Program-made: the position numbers and the translations under genes | Assembly (NCBI GenBank): GCA_030446945.1 | Contig: JAUJMI010000066.1 | Span: 1,788-11,759 of the forward strand | DNA length: 9,972 nt | Origin: Longimicrobium sp. | Lineage (GTDB): Bacteria; Gemmatimonadota; Gemmatimonadetes; Longimicrobiales; Longimicrobiaceae | Direction: 5' to 3' | Part shown: piece by piece, positions 1-8,691 of the stretch | Layout: every line of letters begins with the position of its first letter | Numbering within the stretch: the first letter of the stretch is position 1 | Notes under the pieces: generated by a model | Told to the model about the DNA's origin: nothing | The model's input: only the letters and a program-made list of their open reading frames with translations | The model's database searches: none

Positions 1-55
1 TCTGGAGGGGATCGATTCGCTCCATGCGCGCCACCGGCGTGACAGCCACCTGTAG
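1..55 (+). CDS. C-terminal tail of an unidentified upstream gene (partial)
   Basis: Reading from base 2, an open frame runs to a TAG stop at 53-55 and gives a short tail beginning LEGIDSLHARH. It ends 12 bases before the next ATG and just ahead of that gene's ribosome binding site, which is the spacing expected inside an operon. Only 17 codons are visible, too few to identify a family, and a second frame (from base 3) is also open across this stretch until 78-80. The call rests on spacing alone. Confidence 0.3.
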   Translation, partial: LEGIDSLHARHRRDSHL

Positions 56-67
56 AGCGGAGGACGC

Positions 68-688
68 ATGGCGGGGCTGATCGACCGGCTGATGGAGTGG
101 GTGCAGGGCCTCCCCGGGCCGCTGGTGTACCTGGTGATCGGCGCGTTCGCCGGGCTGGAGAACATCTTCCCCCCCGTGCCGGCGGACGCGATCGCGCTCA
201 CGGGCGGCTTCCTGGCGGGGCGCGGGACGATCTCCCCCATCGGCGCCTTCCTGGTGGTGTGGGGGTGCAACGTGGCGACGGCGCTGCTGACGTACTGGGT
301 GGGGCGGCGCTACGGCGCGTCGTTTTTCCAGGGGCGCATGGGGCGGATGATCCTGCAGCCGCAGCAGATGTCGCGGCTCTCCGCGCTGTACGCCAAGCAC
401 GGCGCGCAGGTGATTTTCATCAGCCGCTTCCTTCCGGGGTTCCGCGCGGTGGTGCCGGTGTTCGCGGGCACGAGCGGGATGGGCTGGGTGAGGACCGCGG
501 CGCCCATCGCGCTGGCGTCAGGGTTGTGGTACGGGATGGTGGTGTACCTGGGCGCCACCGCCGGGCGCAACTGGGAGCAGATCCGCGCGGCGGTCGAGAC
601 GTCGGGGCGCTGGCTGGCGATCGCGGCGGTGATCCTCTCCGCGCTGGTGGCGTGGTGGTGGTGGCGCAGCCGACAGGAGGGCGCCTGA
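68..688 (+). CDS. DedA/VTT-family integral membrane protein
   Basis: This is a 206-residue DedA-superfamily (VTT domain) inner-membrane protein; the family is linked to envelope homeostasis and lipid-carrier or lipid flipping, but the exact substrate here cannot be read from the sequence. Visible family features are the ENIFPPVPAD segment (residues 31-40), with acidic E31 and D40 in a re-entrant-like region, and SRFLPGFRAVVPVFAGTSGM (119-138), with the paired arginines R120 and R126 that the family conserves. Hydrophobic stretches lie at about 18-36, 41-78, 114-165 and 180-198. The C-terminal end carries four consecutive tryptophans (195-198) followed by a basic RSRQ tail. The ATG at 68 has GGAGG at 59-63. 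The stop overlaps the XerD start by four bases (CTGA), implying co-translation. Length is normal for the family. Confidence 0.9.
   Translation: MAGLIDRLMEWVQGLPGPLVYLVIGAFAGLENIFPPVPADAIALTGGFLAGRGTISPIGAFLVVWGCNVATALLTYWVGRRYGASFFQGRMGRMILQPQQMSRLSALYAKHGAQVIFISRFLPGFRAVVPVFAGTSGMGWVRTAAPIALASGLWYGMVVYLGATAGRNWEQIRAAVETSGRWLAIAAVILSALVAWWWWRSRQEGA
675..688 (+). promoter_or_regulatory. Ribosome binding site and CTGA overlap setting the xerD start
   Basis: AGGAGG at 675-680 lies inside the end of dedA, four bases before CTG at 685-687, and that CTG shares two bases with the dedA stop TGA (686-688). The xerD frame has GTG codons at 652, 655, 658, 661 and 736, but none is preceded by a comparable ribosome binding site. 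The four upstream GTGs come from a TGG run in dedA, and 736 would cut close to the conserved recombinase N-terminus. CTG at 685 is therefore the best-supported start although CTG is a rare initiator. Confidence 0.6.
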
Positions 689-1611
689 GCACCGCCGAGC
701 CGGAGGAGCTGGACCGCACCGCGCGCCAGTTCGGGGTGGAGGGGTTCATCGACCACCTCCGCTTCGAGCGCAACCTGAGCGAGCAGACCATCGACGCCTA
801 TCGCCGCGACGTGGTCCGCATGTGCTCGCACGCGCGCACGCTGGGCCGCGCCCGACCCTCCGAGGTCACTACCGACGACCTGCGGCGATTCGTCCTCCTC
901 CTCAAGGACCTGGGGCTCGCGCCGTCGTCCATCGCGCGCAACATCTCCGCGTTGCGCACCTACTTCCGCTTCCTGCTTGGCGAGAACGAGGTGGTGGCGG
1001 ATCCCAGCGAGGCCATCGACACCCCCACCGCGTGGAAGACGCTCCCCGGCGTGCTCACGGTGGCGGAGATCGAGCGTCTGCTGGAGGCGCCGGACATCAT
1101 GCACCCCCTGGCCTGGCGCGACCGCGCGATGCTGGAGTTCGCGTACGCGAGCGGGGTGCGCGTGTCGGAGCTCACCGGCATCCGGGTGCGCGACCTGCAC
1201 CTGGACGACGAGTTCGCCTCCGTCTTCGGCAAGGGCGCCAAGGAGCGGATGGTGCCGGTGGGGCGCCGGGCGATCGGCGCGCTCTCCATCTACCTGCGCG
1301 AGACGAGGCCGCGGCTGGAGCGCGGGACGGGGGAGGGGCGCGTCTTCCTGAACGCCCGCGGCGGCCCGCTGACGCGCATGGGCGTGTGGAAGATCCTCCG
1401 GCAGCACGTGGAGGCCGCCGGGATCGAGAAGAGGGTGACGCCCCATACCCTGCGCCACTCCTTCGCCACCCACCTGCTGGAGGGCGGCGCGGACCTGGTC
1501 GCCGTGCAGGAGATGCTGGGCCACGCGGACATCTCCACCACGCAGATCTACACCCACGTGGACCGCACGTACCTGTCCCAGATCCACCGCCAGTTCCACC
1601 CGCGGGCCTGA
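685..1611 (+). CDS. xerD: Tyrosine site-specific recombinase XerD
   Basis: From the CTG at 685 the product is 308 residues, close to the roughly 300 usual for Xer recombinases. These proteins resolve chromosome dimers at the dif site together with a partner recombinase and the translocase FtsK. The N-terminal core-binding domain (about 17-100) opens with FIDHLRFERNLSEQTIDAYR. The catalytic domain holds the complete active site: R159 (ASGVRVSEL), K183 (GKGAKER), H254 and R257 (HTLRHSFATHLL), H280 (GHADISTTQ) and nucleophile Y289 (QIYTHV), with spacing matching E. coli XerD. The C-terminal FHPRA matches XerD rather than XerC, though some lineages use one Xer protein. No integrase-type neighbours or attachment sites are visible, so a housekeeping role is likelier than a mobile element. 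The gene is followed by repeats and then by a convergent gene. Confidence 0.93.
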   Translation: MSTAEPEELDRTARQFGVEGFIDHLRFERNLSEQTIDAYRRDVVRMCSHARTLGRARPSEVTTDDLRRFVLLLKDLGLAPSSIARNISALRTYFRFLLGENEVVADPSEAIDTPTAWKTLPGVLTVAEIERLLEAPDIMHPLAWRDRAMLEFAYASGVRVSELTGIRVRDLHLDDEFASVFGKGAKERMVPVGRRAIGALSIYLRETRPRLERGTGEGRVFLNARGGPLTRMGVWKILRQHVEAAGIEKRVTPHTLRHSFATHLLEGGADLVAVQEMLGHADISTTQIYTHVDRTYLSQIHRQFHPRA

Positions 1612-1616
1612 TGAGC

Positions 1617-1660
1617 TCGAGGCGGGGCAGGGGAGGTCAGACACGCAGGTCTGCCCGTAC
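1617..1660. repeat. Palindromic repeat unit 1 (purine-rich prefix + AGAC-core stem)
   Basis: Starting five bases after the xerD stop, a prefix beginning TCGAGGCGGGGCAGG (1617-1636) leads into an imperfect 8-bp stem. The arms are GGTCAGAC (1635-1642) and GTCTGCCC (1649-1656), with one mismatch, followed by GTAC. The prefix is nearly the same as that at 1753, and the stem is nearly the same as that at 4511-4532. No U-run follows, so it is not a classical intrinsic terminator, although it could stall transcription after xerD. Confidence 0.7.
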
Positions 1661-1704
1661 CACGTATCGGTGCTAGGCGCAGGCGAGATAGCGGCGTCAG
1701 GCAC

Positions 1705-1730
1705 GGGCAGCCACGTGGGCAGCCCCTACG
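1705..1730. repeat. Palindromic repeat unit 2 (AGCC core) with CCCCTACG suffix
   Basis: Arms GGGCAGCC (1705-1712) and GGCAGCCC (1718-1725) can form a stem with one A-A mismatch and an ACGTG loop, followed directly by CTACG (1726-1730). The outer GGGC...GCCCCTACG frame is shared with the other units, but the inner bases differ. The following bases give CCCTACGAGGT (1724-1734), which recurs at 4460-4470. Confidence 0.6.
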
Positions 1731-1752
1731 AGGTCGGTGCGTAGAGCCGGGG

Positions 1753-1796
1753 TCGAGGCAGGGGCAGGGGAGGGCGCGATAAATCGCGCCCCTACG
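1753..1796. repeat. Palindromic repeat unit 3 (CGAT core) with CCCCTACG suffix
   Basis: A prefix beginning TCGAGGCAGGGGCAGG (1753-1773) leads to a perfect inverted repeat, GGGCGCGAT (1772-1780) and ATCGCGCCC (1783-1791), ending in CTACG (1792-1796). It aligns along its length with 4560-4603. The perfect stem between the convergent xerD and gdx genes could terminate from either side, but it lacks a T-run. Confidence 0.75.
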
Positions 1797-1837
1797 CGTT
1801 CGCGGGGAACGGGCCGGGAGGGTGAGGGCCCGCCGCC

Positions 1838-2149
1838 CTACGCAACCCGCAGCAGCACGATCCCGCACACGATCAGCGCGATCCCCAGCAGGCGCACGGG
1901 GTCGCGCGGCTCGCCGAGGATGAGCATGCCGAGCAGGCTCGCGCCCACCGCGCCGATCCCGGTCCACACGGCGTAGCCGGTGCCGACTGGGATGGTGCGC
2001 AGCGCGGTGGCGAGCAGGTAGAAGCTCGCGCCCATCGCGGCCAGGGTGCCCACGCTCGGCCACAGGCGCGTGAAGCCCTCCGTGTACCTGAGCCCGATCG
2101 CCCACACCACCTCCAGCAGCCCCGCGACGAACAGGTACGCCCACGCCAT
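1838..2149 (-). CDS. sugE: SMR-family guanidinium exporter (Gdx/SugE type)
   Basis: This 103-residue protein has the standard small-multidrug-resistance length with four hydrophobic helices (about 2-20, 31-50, 56-75, 84-102). SMR proteins work as antiparallel dimers in the inner membrane and exchange protons for cations. The Gdx subtype exports guanidinium. Residues known to line the Gdx binding site are all present: E13 and W16 (LLEVVWAIG), S42, Y59 and W62 (GYAVWTG). The segment [14 protein letters not shown] is typical of SugE/Gdx rather than EmrE-type pumps. ATG at 2149 (minus strand) is chosen over a start 34 codons upstream, because that extension is basic, proline-rich and unlike any SMR N-terminus. 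A G-rich run lies just before the ATG. Gdx usually pairs as a homodimer, so one gene is sufficient. It converges on xerD and diverges from trpG. Confidence 0.92.
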   Translation of the reverse strand: MAWAYLFVAGLLEVVWAIGLRYTEGFTRLWPSVGTLAAMGASFYLLATALRTIPVGTGYAVWTGIGAVGASLLGMLILGEPRDPVRLLGIALIVCGIVLLRVA

Positions 2150-2162
2150 TCCGCCCCCCCTT

Positions 2163-2209
2163 TTCGGCTCCGCTCCAGCCGCTCCGCAGGGTGCGGAGCG
2201 TGGGCCGAA
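2163..2209 (-). promoter_or_regulatory. Structured leader upstream of the guanidinium exporter
   Basis: On the minus strand, ending about 13 bases before the gdx ATG, there is a nested structure. An outer stem pairs TTCGGC (complement of 2204-2209) with GCCGAA (complement of 2163-2168). A perfect 9-bp inner hairpin pairs CGCTCCGCA (complement of 2192-2200) with TGCGGAGCG (complement of 2180-2188) around a 3-base loop. The 5' arm of the inner hairpin could instead pair with a second GCGGAGC (complement of 2167-2173), which would open the outer stem next to the ribosome binding region. The structure does not show the ACGR loops of guanidine-II or features I know of guanidine-I or -III riboswitches. 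The mirror-image hairpin would also form in any plus-strand transcript. Confidence 0.45.
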
Positions 2210-2344
2210 GTTAGCACGGGGGCGGGCTCGGGGCACCGGCGACCGTTGCAAAGAGGGACTTCCTGCGCCATCGTTCAGCGGCCGTCATGCCCGCAGGGCG
2301 GCCGCACGCGGCTCAGGGGCACGCGAGATCATCACAGGGAAGCC
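2210..2344 (+). other. Divergent intergenic region upstream of trpG with one hairpin
   Basis: This stretch should carry the trpG promoter and probably the gdx promoter. I see no strong sigma-70-like pair on either strand; TTGCAA at 2246-2251 with CATCGT 17 bases later is a weak candidate. A hairpin combines GCGGCC (2278-2283) with GGCCGC (2300-2305) and an inner GCCC/GGGC stem (2289-2292, 2296-2299) that competes for one base. The trpG ribosome binding site is AGGGA at 2336-2340. No leader peptide rich in tryptophan codons is visible, so classical trp attenuation is not supported. Confidence 0.4.
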
Positions 2345-2923
2345 ATGATCCTGGTTATCGATAACTACGACAGCTTCACGTACAATCTAGTACAGTATCT
2401 CGGCGAGCTGGGGGCGGAGATGGAGGTCGTGCGCAACGACCAGCTCTCAGTGGACGAGATCGCGCGGCGCGCTCCGGAGCGCATCGTCATCTCCCCCGGG
2501 CCGTGCACGCCGACGGAGGCGGGAGTGTCGGTGGAGACGATCCGGGAGCTCGGGCCCAGGATCCCGATCCTCGGCGTCTGCCTTGGACACCAGTCGATCG
2601 GGCAGGCGTACGGCGGCGACGTGGTGCGCGCCGCCAAACCGATGCACGGCAAGACCTCGCCGATCCGCCACACGGGAGAGGGGATCTTTCGCGGCATCCC
2701 GGCGCCGTTCACGGTGGCACGCTACCACTCGCTGGTGATCGAGCCGTCGTCGCTACCAACCGCGCTGGAGGCGGTGGCGTGGACGGACGAGCCGGGATTC
2801 GAGACGGAGATCCAGGCGGTCCGCCACCGCGCGCACCCGGTGTGGGGCGTCCAGTTCCACCCGGAGTCCATCGCCAGCGAGCACGGGCACGCGCTCCTTC
2901 GCAACTTCCTGGAGCTCGGATGA
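2345..2923 (+). CDS. trpG: Anthranilate/aminodeoxychorismate synthase glutamine amidotransferase subunit
   Basis: This is a 192-residue class I glutamine amidotransferase of the TrpG/PabA type. It releases ammonia from glutamine for a chorismate-using partner (TrpE for tryptophan, PabB for folate) in the cytoplasm. The triad is intact: nucleophile C79 in GVCLGHQ, and H172 and E174 in QFHPES. The N-terminal [20 protein letters not shown] and the SPGPCTP oxyanion segment (50-56) are characteristic. No trpE, pabB or other trp gene is next to it, so it may be a shared amphibolic subunit; TrpG and PabA cannot be separated by sequence alone. ATG at 2345 is chosen over a TTG 33 codons upstream because family members begin directly with the IDNYDSF strand and a ribosome binding site precedes it. 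The stop overlaps the next gene by ATGA. Confidence 0.9.
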   Translation: MILVIDNYDSFTYNLVQYLGELGAEMEVVRNDQLSVDEIARRAPERIVISPGPCTPTEAGVSVETIRELGPRIPILGVCLGHQSIGQAYGGDVVRAAKPMHGKTSPIRHTGEGIFRGIPAPFTVARYHSLVIEPSSLPTALEAVAWTDEPGFETEIQAVRHRAHPVWGVQFHPESIASEHGHALLRNFLELG

Positions 2924-4410
2924 AGCTCCGCCCGGCGCTGCCCGCGATACTCCTCCTCCTGGCGTGCGCGCTCCCCGCCGCAGCGCAGGAGGTGACGGTG
3001 CGCGGCGACGATCGGAGCCACGCCGCCGACGTCGTGCGCGAGGTGCTCGCACGCGGCCGATACGTGCGCATCGATCGCGACACCATCCTCTCAGCGACCT
3101 TTGCGGCGCCGGGCGACCTGGTGATCTACGATGCGGACGTGCGGCTGGAGGGCTCCGTCACGGGCTCGGTGGTGGTGTTGCGCGGGCACTTCTACCTTCG
3201 CCCCGGCTCGCGCGTGGGCGGCGAGATCGCGGTCATCGACGGCGGCGTCTATCCCTCCGCGAAGGCGCAGTACGGCGCGATCTCGCAGTCCAATCCGTCC
3301 ACCGTGGTCGTGCGCGGCGACTCGGTGCGCAGGCCGGGTGACACGACGCTGGTCGCGACGATCGTGGGGCCGCCGCTGCCGCGCTCCTTCCGCCCGCTGT
3401 TCCAGACTCCCACTTATGACCGGGTGAACGGGATCACCGTTGCCGGGGGCGCGCAGTTCCGCTTGTCGCCCGATCCCGGAGCGGGGCGGGTGAGCGCGTT
3501 CCTGGCGTACCGGCAGAAGCAGGAGGACCACCTGGGCGCCCAGCTGCGGCTGGAGTACCCGCTTGGCATCCAGTCGCTGCGCTTGGAGGCGGAGCTGTCG
3601 CGTCTTACGCGCACCAACGACGCCTGGCACCACGCCGACATCGTCAACACCGTCACCGCGGCGGTGCTGGGGCGCGACCACCGCGACTACTACGACGCGG
3701 ACCGCGCCTCCGTGTTCGTCACACGGCCCGTCGCGAAGCCGATCATCGCGGGGGAGTCGTGGCTGGGGCCGCGCGTGGGCGTGCAGGTGGAGCGCGCCCG
3801 CTCGCTGGAGACGGAGCCCGACCTCCCCTCGCTCATGGGCAGCGGCCTGCGCCGCGAGAACCCGCCCGTTCTGGAGGGGACGATCGTCTCCGGGATCGTG
3901 GGCGCCACGCTGCGCTGGCGCGGGCAGACGGTGCAGCTCGAGGGACTCGCGCAGGTGGAGCAGGGGTTCGGCGGCGCGACGTTCACACAGGCGCTGGCCT
4001 GGGCGGACTTCTACACCCTGACCTTCCGCCAGCAGTCGGTGCGCATCTACGCACGGACGATGCTCCCCATCGCCTCCGACGCGCCGCCGCAGCGTTTCGG
4101 GAACCTCGGCGGTCCGGGAACGCTGTCCACCACCGCGATCTCCGCCTTTCGGGGCGATCACCTGGTGTACGTGGGCTCGGAGTACGTGATCCCGTTTCCG
4201 CGGAAAGTACAGGTCCCGTACCTGGGCCAGCCGTCACTGGAGCTGCTGCATTCGTCCGGCGCCGCGTGGACGGGTTCGGCGCCCGCCTTCGTGCAGAACG
4301 TGGGCGGCGGCATTCGGTTCTTTTTGGCCCGCGCCGGCATCGTCGTGAACCCCGCCGCCGACGACCTGGACCCGGCGTTGTACTGGACGTTCTCGCTGCC
4401 CCGGTTCTGA
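2920..4410 (+). CDS. Exported protein: beta-solenoid-like region plus predicted outer-membrane beta-barrel
   Basis: This 496-residue protein starts at ATG 2920, overlapping the trpG stop, with GGAG at 2911-2914. An N-terminal signal peptide is clear (MKLR, hydrophobic core to about 18, cleavage near AAA-QEV at 22-23). C16 gives a poor lipobox (LLAC), so type I cleavage is preferred. Residues about 65-122 are short alternating strands with regular glycines ([19 protein letters not shown], then [20 protein letters not shown]), like bactofilin-type or other short beta-solenoids. From about 166 ([15 protein letters not shown]) to the end there are repeated amphipathic strands, and the chain finishes in aromatic residues with a terminal phenylalanine (YWTFSLPRF), the usual signal for BAM-dependent insertion. 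I cannot name the family; a surface-antigen or BamA-like barrel is possible but unproven. Its role and its link to the amidotransferase are unknown. Confidence 0.75.
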   Translation: MKLRPALPAILLLLACALPAAAQEVTVRGDDRSHAADVVREVLARGRYVRIDRDTILSATFAAPGDLVIYDADVRLEGSVTGSVVVLRGHFYLRPGSRVGGEIAVIDGGVYPSAKAQYGAISQSNPSTVVVRGDSVRRPGDTTLVATIVGPPLPRSFRPLFQTPTYDRVNGITVAGGAQFRLSPDPGAGRVSAFLAYRQKQEDHLGAQLRLEYPLGIQSLRLEAELSRLTRTNDAWHHADIVNTVTAAVLGRDHRDYYDADRASVFVTRPVAKPIIAGESWLGPRVGVQVERARSLETEPDLPSLMGSGLRRENPPVLEGTIVSGIVGATLRWRGQTVQLEGLAQVEQGFGGATFTQALAWADFYTLTFRQQSVRIYARTMLPIASDAPPQRFGNLGGPGTLSTTAISAFRGDHLVYVGSEYVIPFPRKVQVPYLGQPSLELLHSSGAAWTGSAPAFVQNVGGGIRFFLARAGIVVNPAADDLDPALYWTFSLPRF

Positions 4411-4423
4411 TCCGCCGGGGTTT
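4399..4423 (+). terminator. Possible weak terminator spanning the end of the barrel gene
   Basis: CCCCGG (4399-4404) and CCGGGG (4415-4420) can form a 6-bp GC stem around the stop codon, followed by only three T residues. The 10-base loop and short T-run make this weak. No better intrinsic terminator is visible before the repeats that follow. Confidence 0.25.
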
Positions 4424-4510
4424 GGAGGCGAGGAGGGCACGGGTAGACGCGCCGGGTGGCCCTACGAGGTTCTGGTGCGCAGGGCATGGGCCGTAGCGGG
4501 TGCGCGCGGT

Positions 4511-4532
4511 GGGCAGACACGCACGTCTGCCC
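4511..4532. repeat. Palindromic repeat unit 4 (AGAC core)
   Basis: This is a perfect 8-bp inverted repeat, GGGCAGAC (4511-4518) and GTCTGCCC (4525-4532), with loop ACGCAC. The same arms and nearly the same loop appear at 1635-1656, but without the purine-rich prefix here. The bases after the stem (GGACG) are a degenerate form of the CTACG suffix seen elsewhere. Confidence 0.75.
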
Positions 4533-4559
4533 GGACGGTGACGGCGCGACGGGCGGCGC

Positions 4560-4603
4560 TCGAGGAGGGGGAGAGGGCGGGCGCGATACATCGCGCCCCT
4601 ACG
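4560..4603. repeat. Palindromic repeat unit 5 (CGAT core) with CCCCTACG suffix
   Basis: The prefix beginning TCGAGGAGGGGGAG is followed by inverted arms GGGCGCGA (4579-4586) and TCGCGCCC (4591-4598) around TACA, then CTACG. It is a second copy of the unit at 1753-1796, with small differences in the prefix and one base changed in the loop. Confidence 0.75.
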
Positions 4604-4636
4604 GGACGTGTGCGCCACGCGTGGATCTACGCGTGC

Positions 4637-4695
4637 GCCCCCTCCCCGAGCCTGTCGTGGGAGAGGGGCAGCGAGGAACGAGCGGGGAGAGGGGC
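4637..4695. repeat. C-rich/G-rich inverted repeat element
   Basis: GCCCCCTCCCC (4637-4647) is followed by two G-rich direct repeats, GGGAGAGGGGC (4659-4669) and GGGGAGAGGGGC (4684-4695), either of which can pair with the C-rich arm. The two G-rich copies are separated by AGCGAGGAACGAGC. It looks like another dispersed intergenic element, different from the CCCCTACG palindromes. It lies about 40 bases upstream of the kdsB promoter. Confidence 0.45.
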
Positions 4696-4735
4696 TACCC
4701 CGCGTGAGCCTTCGATTAACCGCCCCGCCAGCGCT

Positions 4736-4764
4736 TTGACAAACCGCCACGCCGCCGCTAGGTT
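4736..4764 (+). promoter_or_regulatory. Sigma-70-type promoter of the Kdo operon
   Basis: A perfect -35 TTGACA (4736-4741), a 17-base spacer and TAGGTT (4759-4764) form a likely housekeeping promoter. TAGGTT keeps the first, second and last positions of the -10 consensus. Transcription would start near 4771, giving a leader of roughly 48 bases before the kdsB ATG. This is the only good promoter I see for the six-gene run. Confidence 0.7.
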
Positions 4765-4818
4765 GAGTGGCGTGATTATTGCAACTGCGCGCGGCATCCC
4801 CGCACATATTTCGGTTCG

Positions 4819-8106
<3,288 letters not shown>

Positions 8107-8110
<4 letters not shown>

Positions 8111-8691
8111 TCGCGCCCGCGCTGGATCCGCCCGCCCCCATCGCGCCCGACGATGCGCGCCGCATCCGCCTGGTCGTGCTGGACGTGGACGGCGTGATGA
8201 CCGACGGCGGAGTGTACCTGGGCGCCACGGCCGCGGGCGAGGCGGTGGAGCTCAAGAGGTTCGAGATCCAGGACGGGCTGGGCATCCGGCTGCTGCAGGA
8301 CGCGGGGATCGTCGTCTCGATCGTCACCGGGCGCGAGTCGCAGGCGGTCGCGATGCGCGCGGAGGAGCTGGGCATCCGCGAGGTGCACCAGGACCGCACG
8401 GCCGCCAAGCTCCGCATCGTGCAGGCGATGCTGGAGCGGCTGGGGATCGCCTGGGAAGAGACCGCCTTTTTGGGCGACGACCTTCCCGACCTCCCCATCC
8501 TGCGACGCGTGGGGCTCCCCGCCGCGGTCGGGAACGCGACGCCGGACGCCCGCGCGGCGGCGCGCTGGCAGGGGGTGCGGCACGGCGGGTACGGGGCCGT
8601 GCGCGAGTTCGCGGAGGCGCTGCTGGGGGCGCGCGGCGAGTGGAGCGGCGCCGTGGAGGCGTACGTCCGCCAGCGCGAGGCGGGGCTGTGA
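8107..8691 (+). CDS. kdsC: 3-deoxy-manno-octulosonate-8-phosphatase (HAD family)
   Basis: KdsC removes the phosphate from Kdo 8-phosphate, releasing Kdo for KdsB. The 194-residue protein is a C0-type HAD phosphatase. The DxD nucleophile motif is D26 and D28 in LDVDGVMTDG, motif II is T74 in IVTGRES, motif III is K101 in TAAKLR, and motif IV is D124/D125 with D128 in FLGDDLPD. There is no cap domain, consistent with the tetrameric KdsC family. About 18 residues precede the usual start of the family core. ATG 8107 overlaps the kdsA stop by four bases; no strong ribosome binding site is present, so coupling to kdsA translation is likely. It ends in a GTGA overlap with kdsD. YrbI-type nomenclature applies to the same family. 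Confidence 0.94.

Larger units (their letters stand above)
4411..4735. other. Gene-free stretch filled with dispersed-repeat sequence
   Basis: No credible gene lies here. Short open frames on both strands read through palindromes and have no recognisable product or ribosome binding site. The content is CCCTACGAGGT (4460-4470, also at 1724-1734), an AGAC-core palindrome (4511-4532), a CGAT-core palindrome (4560-4603), and a C-rich/G-rich inverted element (4637-4695). The kdsB promoter follows immediately. Confidence 0.7.

Noticed and set aside
97..684. XerD frame extended far upstream into dedA (possible fusion or frameshift)
   Set aside because: The extension is only the alternative reading of dedA and is low-complexity Arg/Gly/Ala sequence; both genes are complete without it.
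310..1704. Long minus-strand open frame of 464 codons across dedA and xerD
   Set aside because: It is antisense to two well-supported genes, is rich in Arg/His/Ala as expected for a GC-rich shadow frame, and shows no domain or ribosome binding site.
1612..1837. CRISPR array or attachment site suggested by repeated palindromes next to a tyrosine recombinase
   Set aside because: The repeats are not regularly spaced, no cas gene is present, and the recombinase has XerD rather than phage-integrase character.
2150..2251. 34-residue N-terminal extension of the guanidinium exporter
   Set aside because: It would translate the structured leader, is proline- and arginine-rich, and no SMR protein has such an N-terminus.
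2150..2344. Known guanidine riboswitch (classes I-III) upstream of gdx
   Set aside because: I could not find the ACGR-loop hairpin pair of class II or recognisable class I or III elements; only an unclassified structure remains.
3091..4161. Minus-strand open frame of 356 codons across the barrel gene
   Set aside because: Same shadow pattern; the plus strand has a signal peptide, barrel pattern and an ATGA junction.
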